Assembly: GCA_003514385.1 (NCBI GenBank)
Contig: DOQR01000004.1
Location: 111,239 to 175,238, forward strand
Direction: 5' to 3'
Source of the DNA: Oscillospiraceae bacterium
GTDB taxonomy: Bacteria > Bacillota > Clostridia > Oscillospirales > Acutalibacteraceae
DNA length: 64,000 nucleotides
Positions 28,075 to 37,735 of this stretch are shown here, in pieces. Below the pieces are notes generated by a model. That model made no database searches, was not told the DNA's origin, and worked only from the letters and a program-made list of their open reading frames with translations. The position numbers and the translations under genes were made by a program. The first letter of the stretch is position 1, and every line of letters starts with the position of its first letter.

Positions 28075-29595
28075 ATGGAGAACACCACCGTCTGGATAAC
28101 TATCGCGGTATATGTTGCGGTTATGATAATAATCGGCATTGTATCGGGACGAGAATCAAAGAGCATAGCCGATTTGACGGTCGGCGGACGAAACGCCGGA
28201 GCGTGGCTTTCGGCGCTTTCTTACGGTACGGCATATTTTTCGGCAGTTATGTTTGTCGGCTACGCCGGCGGCACGGGACTCAACTACGGTCTTTGGGGTA
28301 TCGCCGCAGGAATAGGCAACGCCGTGTTCGGCTCGTGGCTCGCCTGGCGTGTGCTCGCCAGAAGAACACGCGATGTTTCAGACAGGCTCAAAATAAAAAC
28401 TATGCCTCAGTTCTTTGAATTGAGATACAACAGCCGCGCCATGAAAATATTTGCCTGCATGGTTATATTTATTTTCATGATCCCGTATTCGGCGTCGGTC
28501 TACAAAGGCCTCGCATCTGTTGCCGATGTTCTGCTCGGAATAGACGACAAAATATGCATGATAATTATCGCAGTTCTTGCCGCAGTGCTTCTGCTGCTTG
28601 GCGGATATCTTGTTCAGGCTCGCGCGGACTTTGTTCAGGGAATTGTTATGATGTTCGGCATAACGCTTCTCATAATCTTCGTCATTCGCTGCGACAGAGT
28701 CGGAGGTATAGAAGGTCTCAGAGAATACGCCAACTCGGCAGAGGGTCTTCCGAAACTCGGACTCAAATCCGCAACTTCGCTCATCGCAACGGTGCTTATG
28801 ACCAGCTTCGGCACATGGGGACTGCCGCAGATGATACAGAAATATTTTGGCATAAAGGACGACAAGCAGGCGAAGCGCGGCATTATAATATCCACATTTT
28901 TTGCTCTTCTTGTCGCGGGCGGCGGATATTTCATAGGCTCGCTCTGCCACAGATTCTTCACTGCCGACGAGATAGCATCATTCAAAAAGCCAGTGCAGGA
29001 CTATGTTGTTCCGAATATGCTCAAGGTCGCGAATCTTCCGAATATACTGCTCGGAATTGTCCTTGTCCTGCTCATAGCAGCGTCGGTTTCGACTCTTTGC
29101 TCCATAACGCTTACGGCAAGCTCGACATTCTCCATGGACTTTGTTAAGAGTGTGCTCAAGCCCGGAATGAAAGAAAAGAAAGTAACTGTTCTCACAAAAA
29201 TTCTCTGCGTTGTGTTTATTCTCTGCTCCTATGTTGTCGCAAATACAGATACGCCCATTCTCGATATGATGAGCTACTCCTGGGGTATAATTTCCGGCTC
29301 GTTCCTTGCGCCTTATGTCGTTGCGCTGTTCTGGAAGCGCATGAACAAGCACGGTGCTTGGGCTGCGATGATAGGAGGCTTCTCGGTTGCAATAGTTCCC
29401 GCGATATGCAAGTTGCTTGTTGAATTTGGACTCAACAACAGTACAGCATCAACGCTTGCGGGATTCGGACCGCTTTTTGCCTGCATAGCGATGCTCCTTT
29501 CGCTCGCACTCTGCTTCATTGTCAGCGCAATAACAGCGAAAGATGACAAGAATGTTACTGAATTATTTTATAACGGTATTGTCGAAAAAGAGTAA
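28075..29595 (+). CDS. Sodium:solute symporter (SSS family)
   Basis: 506 residues with about 13 membrane segments. SSS features: TVGGRNAGAWLSALSYGTAY near residue 36, GYAGGTGLNYGLWG, and AASVSTLCSITLTASSTFSMD at about 335-355, which carries the Ser/Thr of the Na2 site. Members take up amino acids, sugars, pantothenate or carboxylates; the substrate is not evident. It has its own promoter, and a separate promoter lies before the following paaK gene, so a link to that operon is only positional. Confidence 0.9.
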   Translation: MENTTVWITIAVYVAVMIIIGIVSGRESKSIADLTVGGRNAGAWLSALSYGTAYFSAVMFVGYAGGTGLNYGLWGIAAGIGNAVFGSWLAWRVLARRTRDVSDRLKIKTMPQFFELRYNSRAMKIFACMVIFIFMIPYSASVYKGLASVADVLLGIDDKICMIIIAVLAAVLLLLGGYLVQARADFVQGIVMMFGITLLIIFVIRCDRVGGIEGLREYANSAEGLPKLGLKSATSLIATVLMTSFGTWGLPQMIQKYFGIKDDKQAKRGIIISTFFALLVAGGGYFIGSLCHRFFTADEIASFKKPVQDYVVPNMLKVANLPNILLGIVLVLLIAASVSTLCSITLTASSTFSMDFVKSVLKPGMKEKKVTVLTKILCVVFILCSYVVANTDTPILDMMSYSWGIISGSFLAPYVVALFWKRMNKHGAWAAMIGGFSVAIVPAICKLLVEFGLNNSTASTLAGFGPLFACIAMLLSLALCFIVSAITAKDDKNVTELFYNGIVEKE

Positions 29596-29607
29596 CAGTG
29601 GTATAAT
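29579..29607 (+). promoter_or_regulatory. Candidate promoter of the paaK-ior operon
   Basis: TTGTCG (29579-29584), 17 bp, TATAAT (29602-29607); the -35 overlaps the end of the symporter gene. Confidence 0.5.
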
Positions 29608-29660
29608 TTATAGGTGATTTCCGAATACCCTGTCTAAGTATAAAAGAGGGAGACTTCAAG

Positions 29661-30965
29661 ATGTTTTTTCAAAAGGAAATTGAAACAATGAAGCGCAGCG
29701 AGCTGGAAGCGCTGCAGCTCGAAAGACTGAAATGGACGGTTGATTACTGCTACAAAAATGTGCCGTTCTACACAAAGAAGCTTGACGAAGCCGGCATTTC
29801 CGCCGACAAGATCAAGAGCCTGAGCGATATAAAATACATACCGCCGACTACAAAAGCCGATTTGCGCGACAACTATCCGTTCGGTCTGTTCGCAAGACCG
29901 ATGAAAGAGATGGTGCGTATTCACGCTTCGTCCGGCACAACAGGTAAGCCCACAGTCGTTGGATATACGAAGCACGACCTTGATCTGTGGTCGGACTGCG
30001 TTGCCCGTATTGCCGCCGCAGCAGGCGCTACCGACGAAGATATCGTTCAGATATCTTTCGGCTATGGTATGTTTACCGGTGCTCTGGGTCTCCACTACGG
30101 GCTTGAAAAGCTCGGTGCAACGGTTGTTCCCAATTCGAGCGGAAACACCGAAAAGGCGCTGATGTATATGCGCGATTTCGGCACTACCGCGCTCGTTGCA
30201 ACTCCGTCATATGCGCTTTATATGTGCGAAACGGCAAAAGAGCTCGACTATCCGATGAGCGACTACAAGCTTCGCCTCGGTCTGTTCGGCTCTGAGGGCT
30301 GCACACCAGAGATGAGAACCCAGATTGAAAAGGGCTGGGGACTGTTCGCCACCGACAACTACGGCATGAGCGAGCTTATGGGTCCCGGCGTTTCCGGCGA
30401 ATGTGAGGAGCGCGACGGACTGCATTTCTGCGAAGACTATTTCTATCCCGAGATAGTCGACCCCGAAACACTCGAACCTCTTGCCGAGGGCGAGACAGGC
30501 GAACTGCTTGTGACTACGCTGACAAAAGAGGGACTTCCTCTGCTCAGATACAGAACCCGCGACATCACAAGACTCAACTATTCTCCCTGCAAATGCGGAA
30601 GAACAGGCGTCAGGATGGACAAGGTCAAGGGAAGAAGCGACGATATGCTAAAAATACGCGGCGTGAACGTGTTCCCGTCGCAGATTGAAAGCGTGCTTAT
30701 CGGCACGGAGCAGATTGGCGCAAACTATCAGCTTGTTGTCCGCCGCGAGGGCTTTGCAGATACACTTGAAGTCCGTGTTGAGCTTGTTGACGCATCTCTG
30801 CTTGAGAGCTACGGCGAAATCGAGCGGCTTCAGAAGAAGATAATGCACAATCTCCAGACCACCCTTGGTATCCAGTGCAAGGTCAGCCTGCTTGAGCCTA
30901 AGACACTCGAAAGATTTGTCGGCAAGGCGCACAGAGTTGTTGATTTGAGAAACGAGAAGAAATAA
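29661..30965 (+). CDS. paaK: Phenylacetate-CoA ligase (first copy)
   Basis: 434 residues, typical length. Family elements: the start MFFQKEIETMKRSELEALQL, NVPFYTKKLDEAG, the ATP-binding SSGTTGKPT near residue 92, YGMSELMGPGVSGEC, RTRDITRL and KGRSDDMLKIRGVNVFPSQIE. The enzyme adenylates an aryl-acetate and transfers it to CoA. Here it heads the paaK-iorA-iorB-paaK-ACT run, so it probably works with aryl-acetates linked to the ferredoxin oxidoreductase. AGAGGGAG lies 9 bp before the ATG. Confidence 0.92.
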   Translation: MFFQKEIETMKRSELEALQLERLKWTVDYCYKNVPFYTKKLDEAGISADKIKSLSDIKYIPPTTKADLRDNYPFGLFARPMKEMVRIHASSGTTGKPTVVGYTKHDLDLWSDCVARIAAAAGATDEDIVQISFGYGMFTGALGLHYGLEKLGATVVPNSSGNTEKALMYMRDFGTTALVATPSYALYMCETAKELDYPMSDYKLRLGLFGSEGCTPEMRTQIEKGWGLFATDNYGMSELMGPGVSGECEERDGLHFCEDYFYPEIVDPETLEPLAEGETGELLVTTLTKEGLPLLRYRTRDITRLNYSPCKCGRTGVRMDKVKGRSDDMLKIRGVNVFPSQIESVLIGTEQIGANYQLVVRREGFADTLEVRVELVDASLLESYGEIERLQKKIMHNLQTTLGIQCKVSLLEPKTLERFVGKAHRVVDLRNEKK

Positions 30966-30980
30966 ATCCGGAGGCAAAAA

Positions 30981-32714
30981 ATGAGAAAGTTACTTTTAGG
31001 AAACGAGGCCGTCGCAAGAGGTCTTTATGAAGCCGGATGCCGTGTTGCATCGAGCTATCCCGGCACCCCGAGCACCGAGGTGACGGAGAGCGCGGCTAAA
31101 TATGATGAGATATACTGCGAATGGGCGCCGAACGAAAAGGTCGCTATGGAGACCGCCGGCGGTGCTGCCATAGCCGGAGCGCGTTCTTTCTGCGGCATGA
31201 AGCATGTCGGATTGAATGTTGCCGCCGATCCGCTGTTTACGCTCTCTTATACTGGCGTAAATGCCGGTATGGTCATAGTCGTTGCGGACGACCCCGGTAT
31301 GCATTCATCGCAGAATGAGCAGGATTCGCGCAACTATGCAAAGGCGTCAAAGATACCGATGCTCGAGCCCGCAGATTCTCAGGAATGCCTCGCTTTCACG
31401 AAGCTCGCATATGATATCTCCGAGCGTTACGACACCCCGGTTATAATCAGACTCACTACGAGAATCTCTCATTCCCGCAGCCTTGTTGAGATAGGGGAGA
31501 GAGTCGACAACGGACTCAAAGAGTATGTCAAGGACACGCAGAAATATGTCATGATGCCCGCTATGGCGAAAAAGAAGCATGTCATAGTTGAAGAGAGAAC
31601 AAAGGCTCTCGAAGCATGGGGCGACAGCGAAGCTGTTGACCTCGGAGTCAACAAGATTGAATATAACGACAAAAAAATCGGCATAATCGCCGGCGGCATT
31701 GCCTATCAGTACGCCAAAGAGGCTCTCGGCGATAAAGCGTCGTATCTCAAGATAGGCTGTCTCTATCCGTTGCCCGAAAAGATAATCCGCGACTTTGCGG
31801 CAGAATGCGAGAAAGTCTATGTCATCGAGGAGCTTGATCCCTACATAGAAGATCACTGCCGCAAGCTCGGAATAAACATTATCGGCAAAGAGCAGTTCAC
31901 GCTTCTCGGCGAGTATTCGCAGAGCATGATAAAGAAAGTTATCCTCGGTGAAGAGAACGATTATCTCAAGGCAGATATAAACGTTCCCGCGCGTCCGCCC
32001 GTACTTTGCGCCGGATGTCCGCACAGAGGTCTGTTCTATGCCCTCAAGAAGCTCAAAGTCAATGTAAGCGGCGATATCGGCTGCTATACGCTCGGCTCGA
32101 TGGCTCCTCTCGGCATGATGGACACCTGCATCTGTATGGGCGCATCCGTCTCCGCGCTCCACGGCATGAACAAGGCTGACGAAGCCGGAAGCCACAAGCG
32201 CGTAGCCGTTATAGGCGATTCTACATTTATCCATTCCGGTGTTACGGGTCTTATAAACATCGCATATAACCAAAGCAATTCAGTTGTTATCGTCCTCGAT
32301 AACAGCATCACCGGCATGACCGGACATCAGCAGAATCCGACTACCGGTCTTACAATAAAGGGCGATCCGACGACGGCAGTCAGCCTTGAGGCTCTCGCTC
32401 ACGCAGTCGGAATAAACCGTGTCGTTGTCGTTGATCCTTATGACCTCGCCGCAACGGAAAAAGCAATAAAAGAAGAGCTTGAAGCGGACGAGCCCTCGGT
32501 AGTTATATCCCGCCGTCCCTGCGTGCTTCTCAAATATGTCAAAACAAAGCCGCCCGTCAAGGTCAACACCGAAAAGTGCGCCTCCTGCAAGATGTGCATG
32601 AAGATCGGCTGCCCCGCGATAAGCATGAAAGAGGGCAAGGCTCACATTGACTTCACCCTTTGCGTCGGTTGCGATGTCTGCAAGCAGCTGTGCAAATTCG
32701 GTGCGATAGAATAA
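30981..32714 (+). CDS. iorA: Indolepyruvate:ferredoxin oxidoreductase, alpha subunit
   Basis: 577 residues. Order: N-terminal pyrimidine-binding domain (GNEAVARGLYEAGCRVASSY), TPP-binding domain with GDIGCYTLG and GDSTFIHSGVTGL plus ITGMTGHQQNPTTG, then two C-terminal [4Fe-4S] sites (CASCKMCMKIGCPAI and CVGCDVCKQLCKFGA). It oxidatively decarboxylates aryl-pyruvates from Trp, Phe or Tyr to aryl-acetyl-CoA, passing electrons to ferredoxin, together with the beta subunit encoded 16 bp downstream. Confidence 0.96.
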   Translation: MRKLLLGNEAVARGLYEAGCRVASSYPGTPSTEVTESAAKYDEIYCEWAPNEKVAMETAGGAAIAGARSFCGMKHVGLNVAADPLFTLSYTGVNAGMVIVVADDPGMHSSQNEQDSRNYAKASKIPMLEPADSQECLAFTKLAYDISERYDTPVIIRLTTRISHSRSLVEIGERVDNGLKEYVKDTQKYVMMPAMAKKKHVIVEERTKALEAWGDSEAVDLGVNKIEYNDKKIGIIAGGIAYQYAKEALGDKASYLKIGCLYPLPEKIIRDFAAECEKVYVIEELDPYIEDHCRKLGINIIGKEQFTLLGEYSQSMIKKVILGEENDYLKADINVPARPPVLCAGCPHRGLFYALKKLKVNVSGDIGCYTLGSMAPLGMMDTCICMGASVSALHGMNKADEAGSHKRVAVIGDSTFIHSGVTGLINIAYNQSNSVVIVLDNSITGMTGHQQNPTTGLTIKGDPTTAVSLEALAHAVGINRVVVVDPYDLAATEKAIKEELEADEPSVVISRRPCVLLKYVKTKPPVKVNTEKCASCKMCMKIGCPAISMKEGKAHIDFTLCVGCDVCKQLCKFGAIE

Positions 32715-32730
32715 GAGAGGAGCGGGAAAA

Positions 32731-33315
32731 ATGGCAGTTAAATCAATTATGATAGTCGGCGTCGGCGGCCAGGGTACTCTGCTTGCGAGCAGACTCCTCG
32801 GCAGCGCGCTTATAGACAGCGGATACGAAGTCAAAGTTTCCGAAATACACGGAATGAGCCAGCGCGGCGGTTCCGTTGTTACATATGTTAAATACGGCGA
32901 TGAGGTTTTTTCGCCCACGATTGAGCAGGGCGAAGCCGATATAATCCTCGCCTTTGAGAAGCTCGAAGCCGCAAGATGGCTCAGCTTTCTTAAGCCCGAC
33001 GGCAAATTAGTCGTCAACGATCAGTGCATTGACCCGATGCCGGTCATAACCGGCGCGGCAGAGTATCCTCAGAACATATCAGAGGCAATAAAAGCGACGG
33101 GAGCTTCTATGATAGAGCTTGATGCGCTTTCGCTCGCCGTCAAAGCGGGTTCGGCAAAGGCTGTCAATGTTGTTCTCATCGGCGCTATGGCAAGCCACAT
33201 GCACCTGAGCTACGAGACATGGATAAACGCCATAAGGAACACAGTGCCCGAAAAGTTCCTCGATATGAACCTTGAGGCATTCCGTCTCGGCTATGAACAC
33301 GAGAAAACCTGCTGA
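32731..33315 (+). CDS. iorB: Indolepyruvate:ferredoxin oxidoreductase, beta subunit
   Basis: 194 residues. GVGGQGTLLASRLLGSALID at 10-29 is the hallmark of the gamma/beta domain of 2-oxoacid oxidoreductases, and SEIHGMSQRGGSVVTYVKYG follows. It has no iron-sulfur motif, as normal for IorB. Its place directly after iorA defines it. AGAGGAG precedes the ATG. Confidence 0.95.
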   Translation: MAVKSIMIVGVGGQGTLLASRLLGSALIDSGYEVKVSEIHGMSQRGGSVVTYVKYGDEVFSPTIEQGEADIILAFEKLEAARWLSFLKPDGKLVVNDQCIDPMPVITGAAEYPQNISEAIKATGASMIELDALSLAVKAGSAKAVNVVLIGAMASHMHLSYETWINAIRNTVPEKFLDMNLEAFRLGYEHEKTC

Positions 33316-33358
33316 AACGCATTAAAGGCAGACAGTCAGCAAAAGGAGATATGATACG

Positions 33359-34660
33359 ATGGCAAAGTATTTCAGCCCTGAAATTGAGACAGCGTCGCGC
33401 GATTATCTGCACGCAATACAGAGCGCAAGACTGATAAAAACCGTAAAAAGATGCTATGAGAACATTCCGTTTTACAAAGCAAAGTTTGACGAAATGGGTC
33501 TCAAGCCCGAGGACATACATTCGATAGACGATATCGGCAAGCTACCCTTTACCGTAAAGCAGGATCTCAGAGATCACTATCCGTTCGGACTTTTTGCCGT
33601 GCCGAGAGAGAAGCTTGTCAGAGTTCACGCCTCGTCCGGAACGACCGGAAAGCAGACCGTTGTCGGCTACACAAAGGGCGATATTGACCGCTGGTCCGAG
33701 TGCACCGCAAGAGCGCTCACCGCCGCAGGCGCAACATCTTCGGACTACATCCACGTCTCCTATGGCTACGGACTTTTCACGGGCGGTATGGGTATTCATT
33801 ACGGCGCGGAGAAGCTCGGCGCAACGGCTATTCCCGTGTCCTCCGGCAACACAAAGCGCCAGGTTCAGATACTTCAGGATTTCGGTTCAAATGTGCTCTG
33901 CTGTACTCCGTCATACGCTCTGTTTATCGCAGAAACGCTCAACGAAATGAATATCGATCCCGCCGATTTGCCGCTTAGAATAGGTATTTTCGGTGCCGAG
34001 CCGTGGAGCGAGAATATGCGCACTCAGCTTGAGAATATGCTCAAAATCAAGGCATATGATATATACGGTCTCTCCGAGATAGCGGGTCCCGGCGTTGCAT
34101 TTGAATGCTGCGAGCAGTCCGGAATGCACATCTGCGAGGATTATTTCTATCCCGAGATAGTCGATCCCGTGACTCTCAAGCCGCTGCCCGACGGCGAATA
34201 CGGCGAGCTCGTGTTCACATGTATCGGCAAAGAAGCTCTTCCGCTGCTCAGATACAGAACCCGCGACATTTCCGCAATAACGCATGAGAAATGCGCCTGC
34301 GGCAGAACGCTCGTCAAGATGCTCAGACCCAAGGGCAGAAGCGATGATATGCTTATTATCCGCGGCGTCAATGTTTTCCCGGCTCAGGTCGAGCATGTTA
34401 TTCTTTCGCTCGGCATGGATCCGAACTATCAGATAATAGTTGACAGAGCGAATAACCTTGATATAATGACCGTCTGCATCGAGATGTCAGATCACATGTT
34501 CTCTGACTCGGTCAAGCAGATTGAGGCTAAAGAGAAAGAGATTTGCGGCGCCATGCAGTCCGTTCTCGGTGTCTCCGCAAAGGTGCGTCTTGTTGAACCG
34601 CACTCTCTGCCGCGCTACGAAGGCAAGGCTTCGAGAGTTATTGATAACAGAAAAATATAA
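33359..34660 (+). CDS. paaK: Phenylacetate-CoA ligase (second copy)
   Basis: 433 residues. The same motifs as the first copy are seen (SSGTTGKQT, YGLSEIAGPGVAFEC, RTRDISAI, KGRSDDMLIIRGVNVFPAQVE), but the two proteins differ widely, so this is an old duplication and the two may prefer different aryl-acetates. AAAGGAG lies about 10 bp before the ATG. It sits between iorB and the ACT-domain gene. Confidence 0.92.
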   Translation: MAKYFSPEIETASRDYLHAIQSARLIKTVKRCYENIPFYKAKFDEMGLKPEDIHSIDDIGKLPFTVKQDLRDHYPFGLFAVPREKLVRVHASSGTTGKQTVVGYTKGDIDRWSECTARALTAAGATSSDYIHVSYGYGLFTGGMGIHYGAEKLGATAIPVSSGNTKRQVQILQDFGSNVLCCTPSYALFIAETLNEMNIDPADLPLRIGIFGAEPWSENMRTQLENMLKIKAYDIYGLSEIAGPGVAFECCEQSGMHICEDYFYPEIVDPVTLKPLPDGEYGELVFTCIGKEALPLLRYRTRDISAITHEKCACGRTLVKMLRPKGRSDDMLIIRGVNVFPAQVEHVILSLGMDPNYQIIVDRANNLDIMTVCIEMSDHMFSDSVKQIEAKEKEICGAMQSVLGVSAKVRLVEPHSLPRYEGKASRVIDNRKI

Positions 34661-34674
34661 AGGAGGAAAACCAA

Positions 34675-35106
34675 ATGGCAATCAGTCAGATTTCGGTTTT
34701 TGTCGAAAACAGACCCGGCAGACTTGCCGACATAACGGCAGTCCTCGCCAAGAACAGCATCGATATCCGCGCTCTTTCCGTTGCGGATACCTCGGACTAC
34801 GGCATTCTCCGACTTATCGTCAACGACCCCAAGTCGGCGGTTGAGGCGCTCAGAAGCGAGGGAATGACCGCTTCCGCAACTCAGGTTCTCGGCATAATCA
34901 TTCCCGATGAACCCGGCGGACTTGCGCGCGCTATCAAGGTGCTTTCAGATGCACAGATAAGCGTTGAGTATGCTTATGCGTTCATCACGCCTTCGGTCGG
35001 CAACGCCTATGTTATCATCAGAGTCGAAGATAACGACAAGGCTTCCGAGATACTCAAGGGCGCGGGAATCGAGCTCATTGAGCAGGACGATATCTTCAAG
35101 AAGTAA
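34675..35106 (+). CDS. Tandem ACT-domain protein
   Basis: 143 residues made of two ACT domains, about 3-65 (ISVFVENRPGRLADITAVL) and 71-135 (IIPDEPGGLARAIKVLSDA). ACT domains bind amino acids and regulate enzymes; proteins of this kind often follow paaK and ior genes. A role as a sensor of aromatic amino acids for the pathway is inference. It has AAAGGAGG before the ATG and ends the operon, followed by a terminator. Confidence 0.88.
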   Translation: MAISQISVFVENRPGRLADITAVLAKNSIDIRALSVADTSDYGILRLIVNDPKSAVEALRSEGMTASATQVLGIIIPDEPGGLARAIKVLSDAQISVEYAYAFITPSVGNAYVIIRVEDNDKASEILKGAGIELIEQDDIFKK

Positions 35107-35115
35107 AGATTTTTT

Positions 35116-35155
35116 AACGCCTCTGATTAAAAAAATCAGGGGCGTTTTATTTTAA
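35116..35155 (+). terminator. Rho-independent terminator of the paaK-ior operon
   Basis: AACGCCTCTGATT (35116-35128) pairs with AATCAGGGGCGTT (35134-35146), with a T-rich tail. Confidence 0.9.
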
Positions 35156-35173
35156 AAGACAGGATTAGAATTG

Positions 35174-35956
35174 ATGAACAACAGTCAAATTATTTCTACT
35201 GCCATGGCACAGTCCGCAACAGACCTCGGATGTGCGCCGGAAGACTTTATAAAAGACAAAAATATCATTGTTGAATCAACAGCAGACCCAAATGCGCGAA
35301 AATATTTGAGGCTTCCGTTTATATGCGATCTTGTGTCATACGGAAACAACATTGTAGCTTCCGTTGACATGAAATATAAGGACATTGTGGAGCAGTATAT
35401 AAACAGATTTGCGCCGGAGCACTGCTTTGAAACACCGAATATGCATATTCTAAACGATGCTTTTCAGGCGCACGGTATGCTGGTTTGTTTCATGGCCGAG
35501 TATTTTCTGCCGCGTATGGAGTCGCTTCAGGAACTGCCATGCCGATATGAACTCAAGGTTATGTATCCGAATAACTTCAAGGATTTATATCTGCCGCAGT
35601 GGAGGAACGCGCTGTGCGCCGACAGAAAAGATTTAGACGTGCTGTGCATCGGTGCATACGACGGTAATACTTTGATAGGGCTTGCAGGAGCTTCTGCGGA
35701 CTGCGACACGATGTGGCAGATTGGAGTCGATGTTCTGCCGGAATATCGCAGGCAGGGCGTAGCCGGCGCGCTGACCAGCAGACTGGCACTGGAGATTATA
35801 AAACGCGGCAAAGTCCCGTTTTACTGCTGTGCATGGTCAAATATCAAATCTGCCGGAAACGCAATAAAAAGCGGATTCAGACCCGCATGGGCAGAACTTA
35901 CCGTTAAGCCCGCCGATTTCGTTGATAAACTGAACGGAATAAAAATTAATAGATAA
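35174..35956 (+). CDS. GNAT-family N-acetyltransferase
   Basis: 260 residues from the ATG at 35174 (a TTG sits just before it). The C-terminal half carries the acetyl-CoA-binding region: WQIGVDVLPEYRRQGVAGAL followed by CAWSNIKSAGNAIKSGFRPA. The N-terminal 120 residues form a separate part with no recognised motif (VDMKYKDIVEQYINRFAPEH). The substrate is unknown. Its ribosome binding site is weak (AGGATT). It lies alone between two terminators. Confidence 0.8.
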   Translation: MNNSQIISTAMAQSATDLGCAPEDFIKDKNIIVESTADPNARKYLRLPFICDLVSYGNNIVASVDMKYKDIVEQYINRFAPEHCFETPNMHILNDAFQAHGMLVCFMAEYFLPRMESLQELPCRYELKVMYPNNFKDLYLPQWRNALCADRKDLDVLCIGAYDGNTLIGLAGASADCDTMWQIGVDVLPEYRRQGVAGALTSRLALEIIKRGKVPFYCCAWSNIKSAGNAIKSGFRPAWAELTVKPADFVDKLNGIKINR

Positions 35957-35961
35957 ACAAA

Positions 35962-36001
35962 AATGTCCTCGCATAGATACTGCGTGGACATTGGTATTTT
36001 T
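35962..36001 (+). terminator. Probable terminator after the GNAT gene
   Basis: A 12 bp stem (35962-35973 with 35981-35992, with one or two G-T pairs) is followed by GGTATTTTT. Confidence 0.6.
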
Positions 36002-36049
36002 CGGGACAAAGCCTCATATTATTAAATAAAATAATGGAGGTAAAATGCT

Positions 36050-36679
36050 ATGGACATAAACGCGGCGGCAAAGGAATACGGAAACGGTGTTATAACTTCA
36101 CTGAAAAAGAACCGAAGAATACTTATTATGATGCTGCTTTTTGCGGCGGGAATGATAATAGGCGCGGTTTCTCTCAAAAGGGCTGACAGTTACCTTTCCG
36201 GCGCATTTTCGGATATGTTTTCAGTTTATATAAGATCAAAAGGCAGCCAGTCTCTCGGTATGAATTTTATAAATTCGCTGGCCCTCAACGCTGCATTTAT
36301 GCTCGCGGCATTTGTATTCGGGCTATGTGCGGTCGGGCTGCCGCTGATATGTATTCTGCCAATAATACGTGGAGTGGGGATAGGTATGCTGTCGGGCTAT
36401 CTATACTCAAATTTTGCTCTGCGCGGGCTTGGGTACTGCGTTTTGGTGATATATCCCGGGCTTATACCGGCTATTTTTGCGCTCCTGCTTGCTTGCAGTG
36501 CCGGAATAAATTCATCATATGAAATGCTCCTCTCACTTTCTTCAGCTAAAGCACAAAGAGGGGAGGGGAGCATAAAAATTTACTGTATGCGTTTTTTGAT
36601 AATATGCATTCTTATAGTTCTTGCCGCTGTAACCGACGCCGCCGCAAGCAGACTTTTTTGCAGGCTGTTCAGCTTTTAA
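36050..36679 (+). CDS. spoIIM: Stage II sporulation protein M
   Basis: 209 residues with about five membrane segments, DUF95/SpoIIM type: FAAGMIIGAVSLKR near 35, NSLALNAAFMLAAFVFGLCAVG and GVGIGMLSGYLY. SpoIIM works with SpoIID and SpoIIP in septal peptidoglycan removal during engulfment in the mother cell. Its 3' end overlaps the 3' end of the convergent xer gene by 4 bp. In B. subtilis spoIIM also lies near a Xer gene (ripX). Confidence 0.9.
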   Translation: MDINAAAKEYGNGVITSLKKNRRILIMMLLFAAGMIIGAVSLKRADSYLSGAFSDMFSVYIRSKGSQSLGMNFINSLALNAAFMLAAFVFGLCAVGLPLICILPIIRGVGIGMLSGYLYSNFALRGLGYCVLVIYPGLIPAIFALLLACSAGINSSYEMLLSLSSAKAQRGEGSIKIYCMRFLIICILIVLAAVTDAAASRLFCRLFSF

Positions 36680-37683
36680 ATTTCATCAGAATCAGATTCA
36701 GACTTTTTGCGGTTGATTTTGACTTTATTAAGCGGGTTGGAATCAACGGCACTGCGCAATTGTTCGTCGACAACATGAGTATAAATTTCAGTCGTTGCCA
36801 GATTCTCATGGCCGAGAATCTCTTTTAGTTGCAGCACATCGACATGGCCGTATTGATACATAAGCGTAGCGGCAGTATGTCTTAATTTGTGAGTTGAAAA
36901 TCCCTGACCGCTGAGCCCGGATTTTTCAAGATACTCGTCAACTATATGCTGAACCGTTTTGGGGCTGATCCTGGTCTTGCGGTTACTCAGGAACAGTGCT
37001 TCTTTGTCTTTCACGCCGTCAACCGGACGCACTTTCATATAGTCTTTTATCGCGCTTACACACGCATCGTTGAGATAAACCGTGCGCTGCTTATTTCCTT
37101 TTCCGGTTATTATAATTGTATTATCCGGCTTTATATCGGAATAATTAATTGACACAAGCTCCGAAAGACGCATTCCGCAGTTCATAAAAAGAACTAAAAT
37201 GCAATAATCGCGCTCCTTATTTTTACCGTCTACGGATTCAAGCAAACTCACAGCCTGTTCAAGCGACAGATATTTCGGCAGTGATTTCTTTATTTTCGGC
37301 GACTCCAGATCCTGCATAGGATTTTCATCAATGTAGCCCTGAACCTTTAAATAACGATAAAAGCGTTTGACAGAAACGACTTTGCGCGCTCTGGCAGCCG
37401 TATCATTGCCTCGTTCGGCACGACAGTATTCCAAAAAGCCATAGGCAGTCGGTATACGGGCAAGCGAGATAAAATCGATATCAAGCTTTGAAATATCAAT
37501 TTCATCTATAGGAGTGTTTTTATACTGCGAAAGGTTTTCTTGCTTGAGCATGTACGCAAAGAAAAGCCGAAGGTCTGAGGCGTATTCGCAGACAGTAAGC
37601 TGTGATTTACCTTTGACACTCGATAGATAATTAAGATAGTCCCGCACCAATCGCGGCAGACATACAAAATCCTCAGGTTTCAT
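36676..37683 (-). CDS. Tyrosine recombinase XerC/XerD
   Basis: 335 residues, full length: SAM-like core-binding domain (about 8-115) and catalytic domain. The active-site set is R172 (NCGMRLSELV), K195 (GKGNKQR), H265 and R268 (THKLRHTAA), H292 (LGHENL) and Y301 (TEIYTHV). Such enzymes resolve chromosome dimers at dif. The last 25 residues are Lys/Ser/Asp-rich. The start codon is about 50 bp from a perfect palindrome with 13 bp arms and a 6 bp spacer (37736-37767), a good candidate for its own crossover site. Before the mobile element inserted it was probably the third gene of a metG-tatD-xer run. Confidence 0.93.
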   Translation of the reverse strand: MKPEDFVCLPRLVRDYLNYLSSVKGKSQLTVCEYASDLRLFFAYMLKQENLSQYKNTPIDEIDISKLDIDFISLARIPTAYGFLEYCRAERGNDTAARARKVVSVKRFYRYLKVQGYIDENPMQDLESPKIKKSLPKYLSLEQAVSLLESVDGKNKERDYCILVLFMNCGMRLSELVSINYSDIKPDNTIIITGKGNKQRTVYLNDACVSAIKDYMKVRPVDGVKDKEALFLSNRKTRISPKTVQHIVDEYLEKSGLSGQGFSTHKLRHTAATLMYQYGHVDVLQLKEILGHENLATTEIYTHVVDEQLRSAVDSNPLNKVKINRKKSESDSDEI

Positions 37684-37735
37684 AAAGAACCTTAAAATAC
37701 AAAAACATACTTACTTTTCTTATTTAAAGTCCCCT

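Noticed and set aside
31347..32273. Open frame of 308 codons on the minus strand
   Set aside because: Antisense to iorA and without recognisable features.
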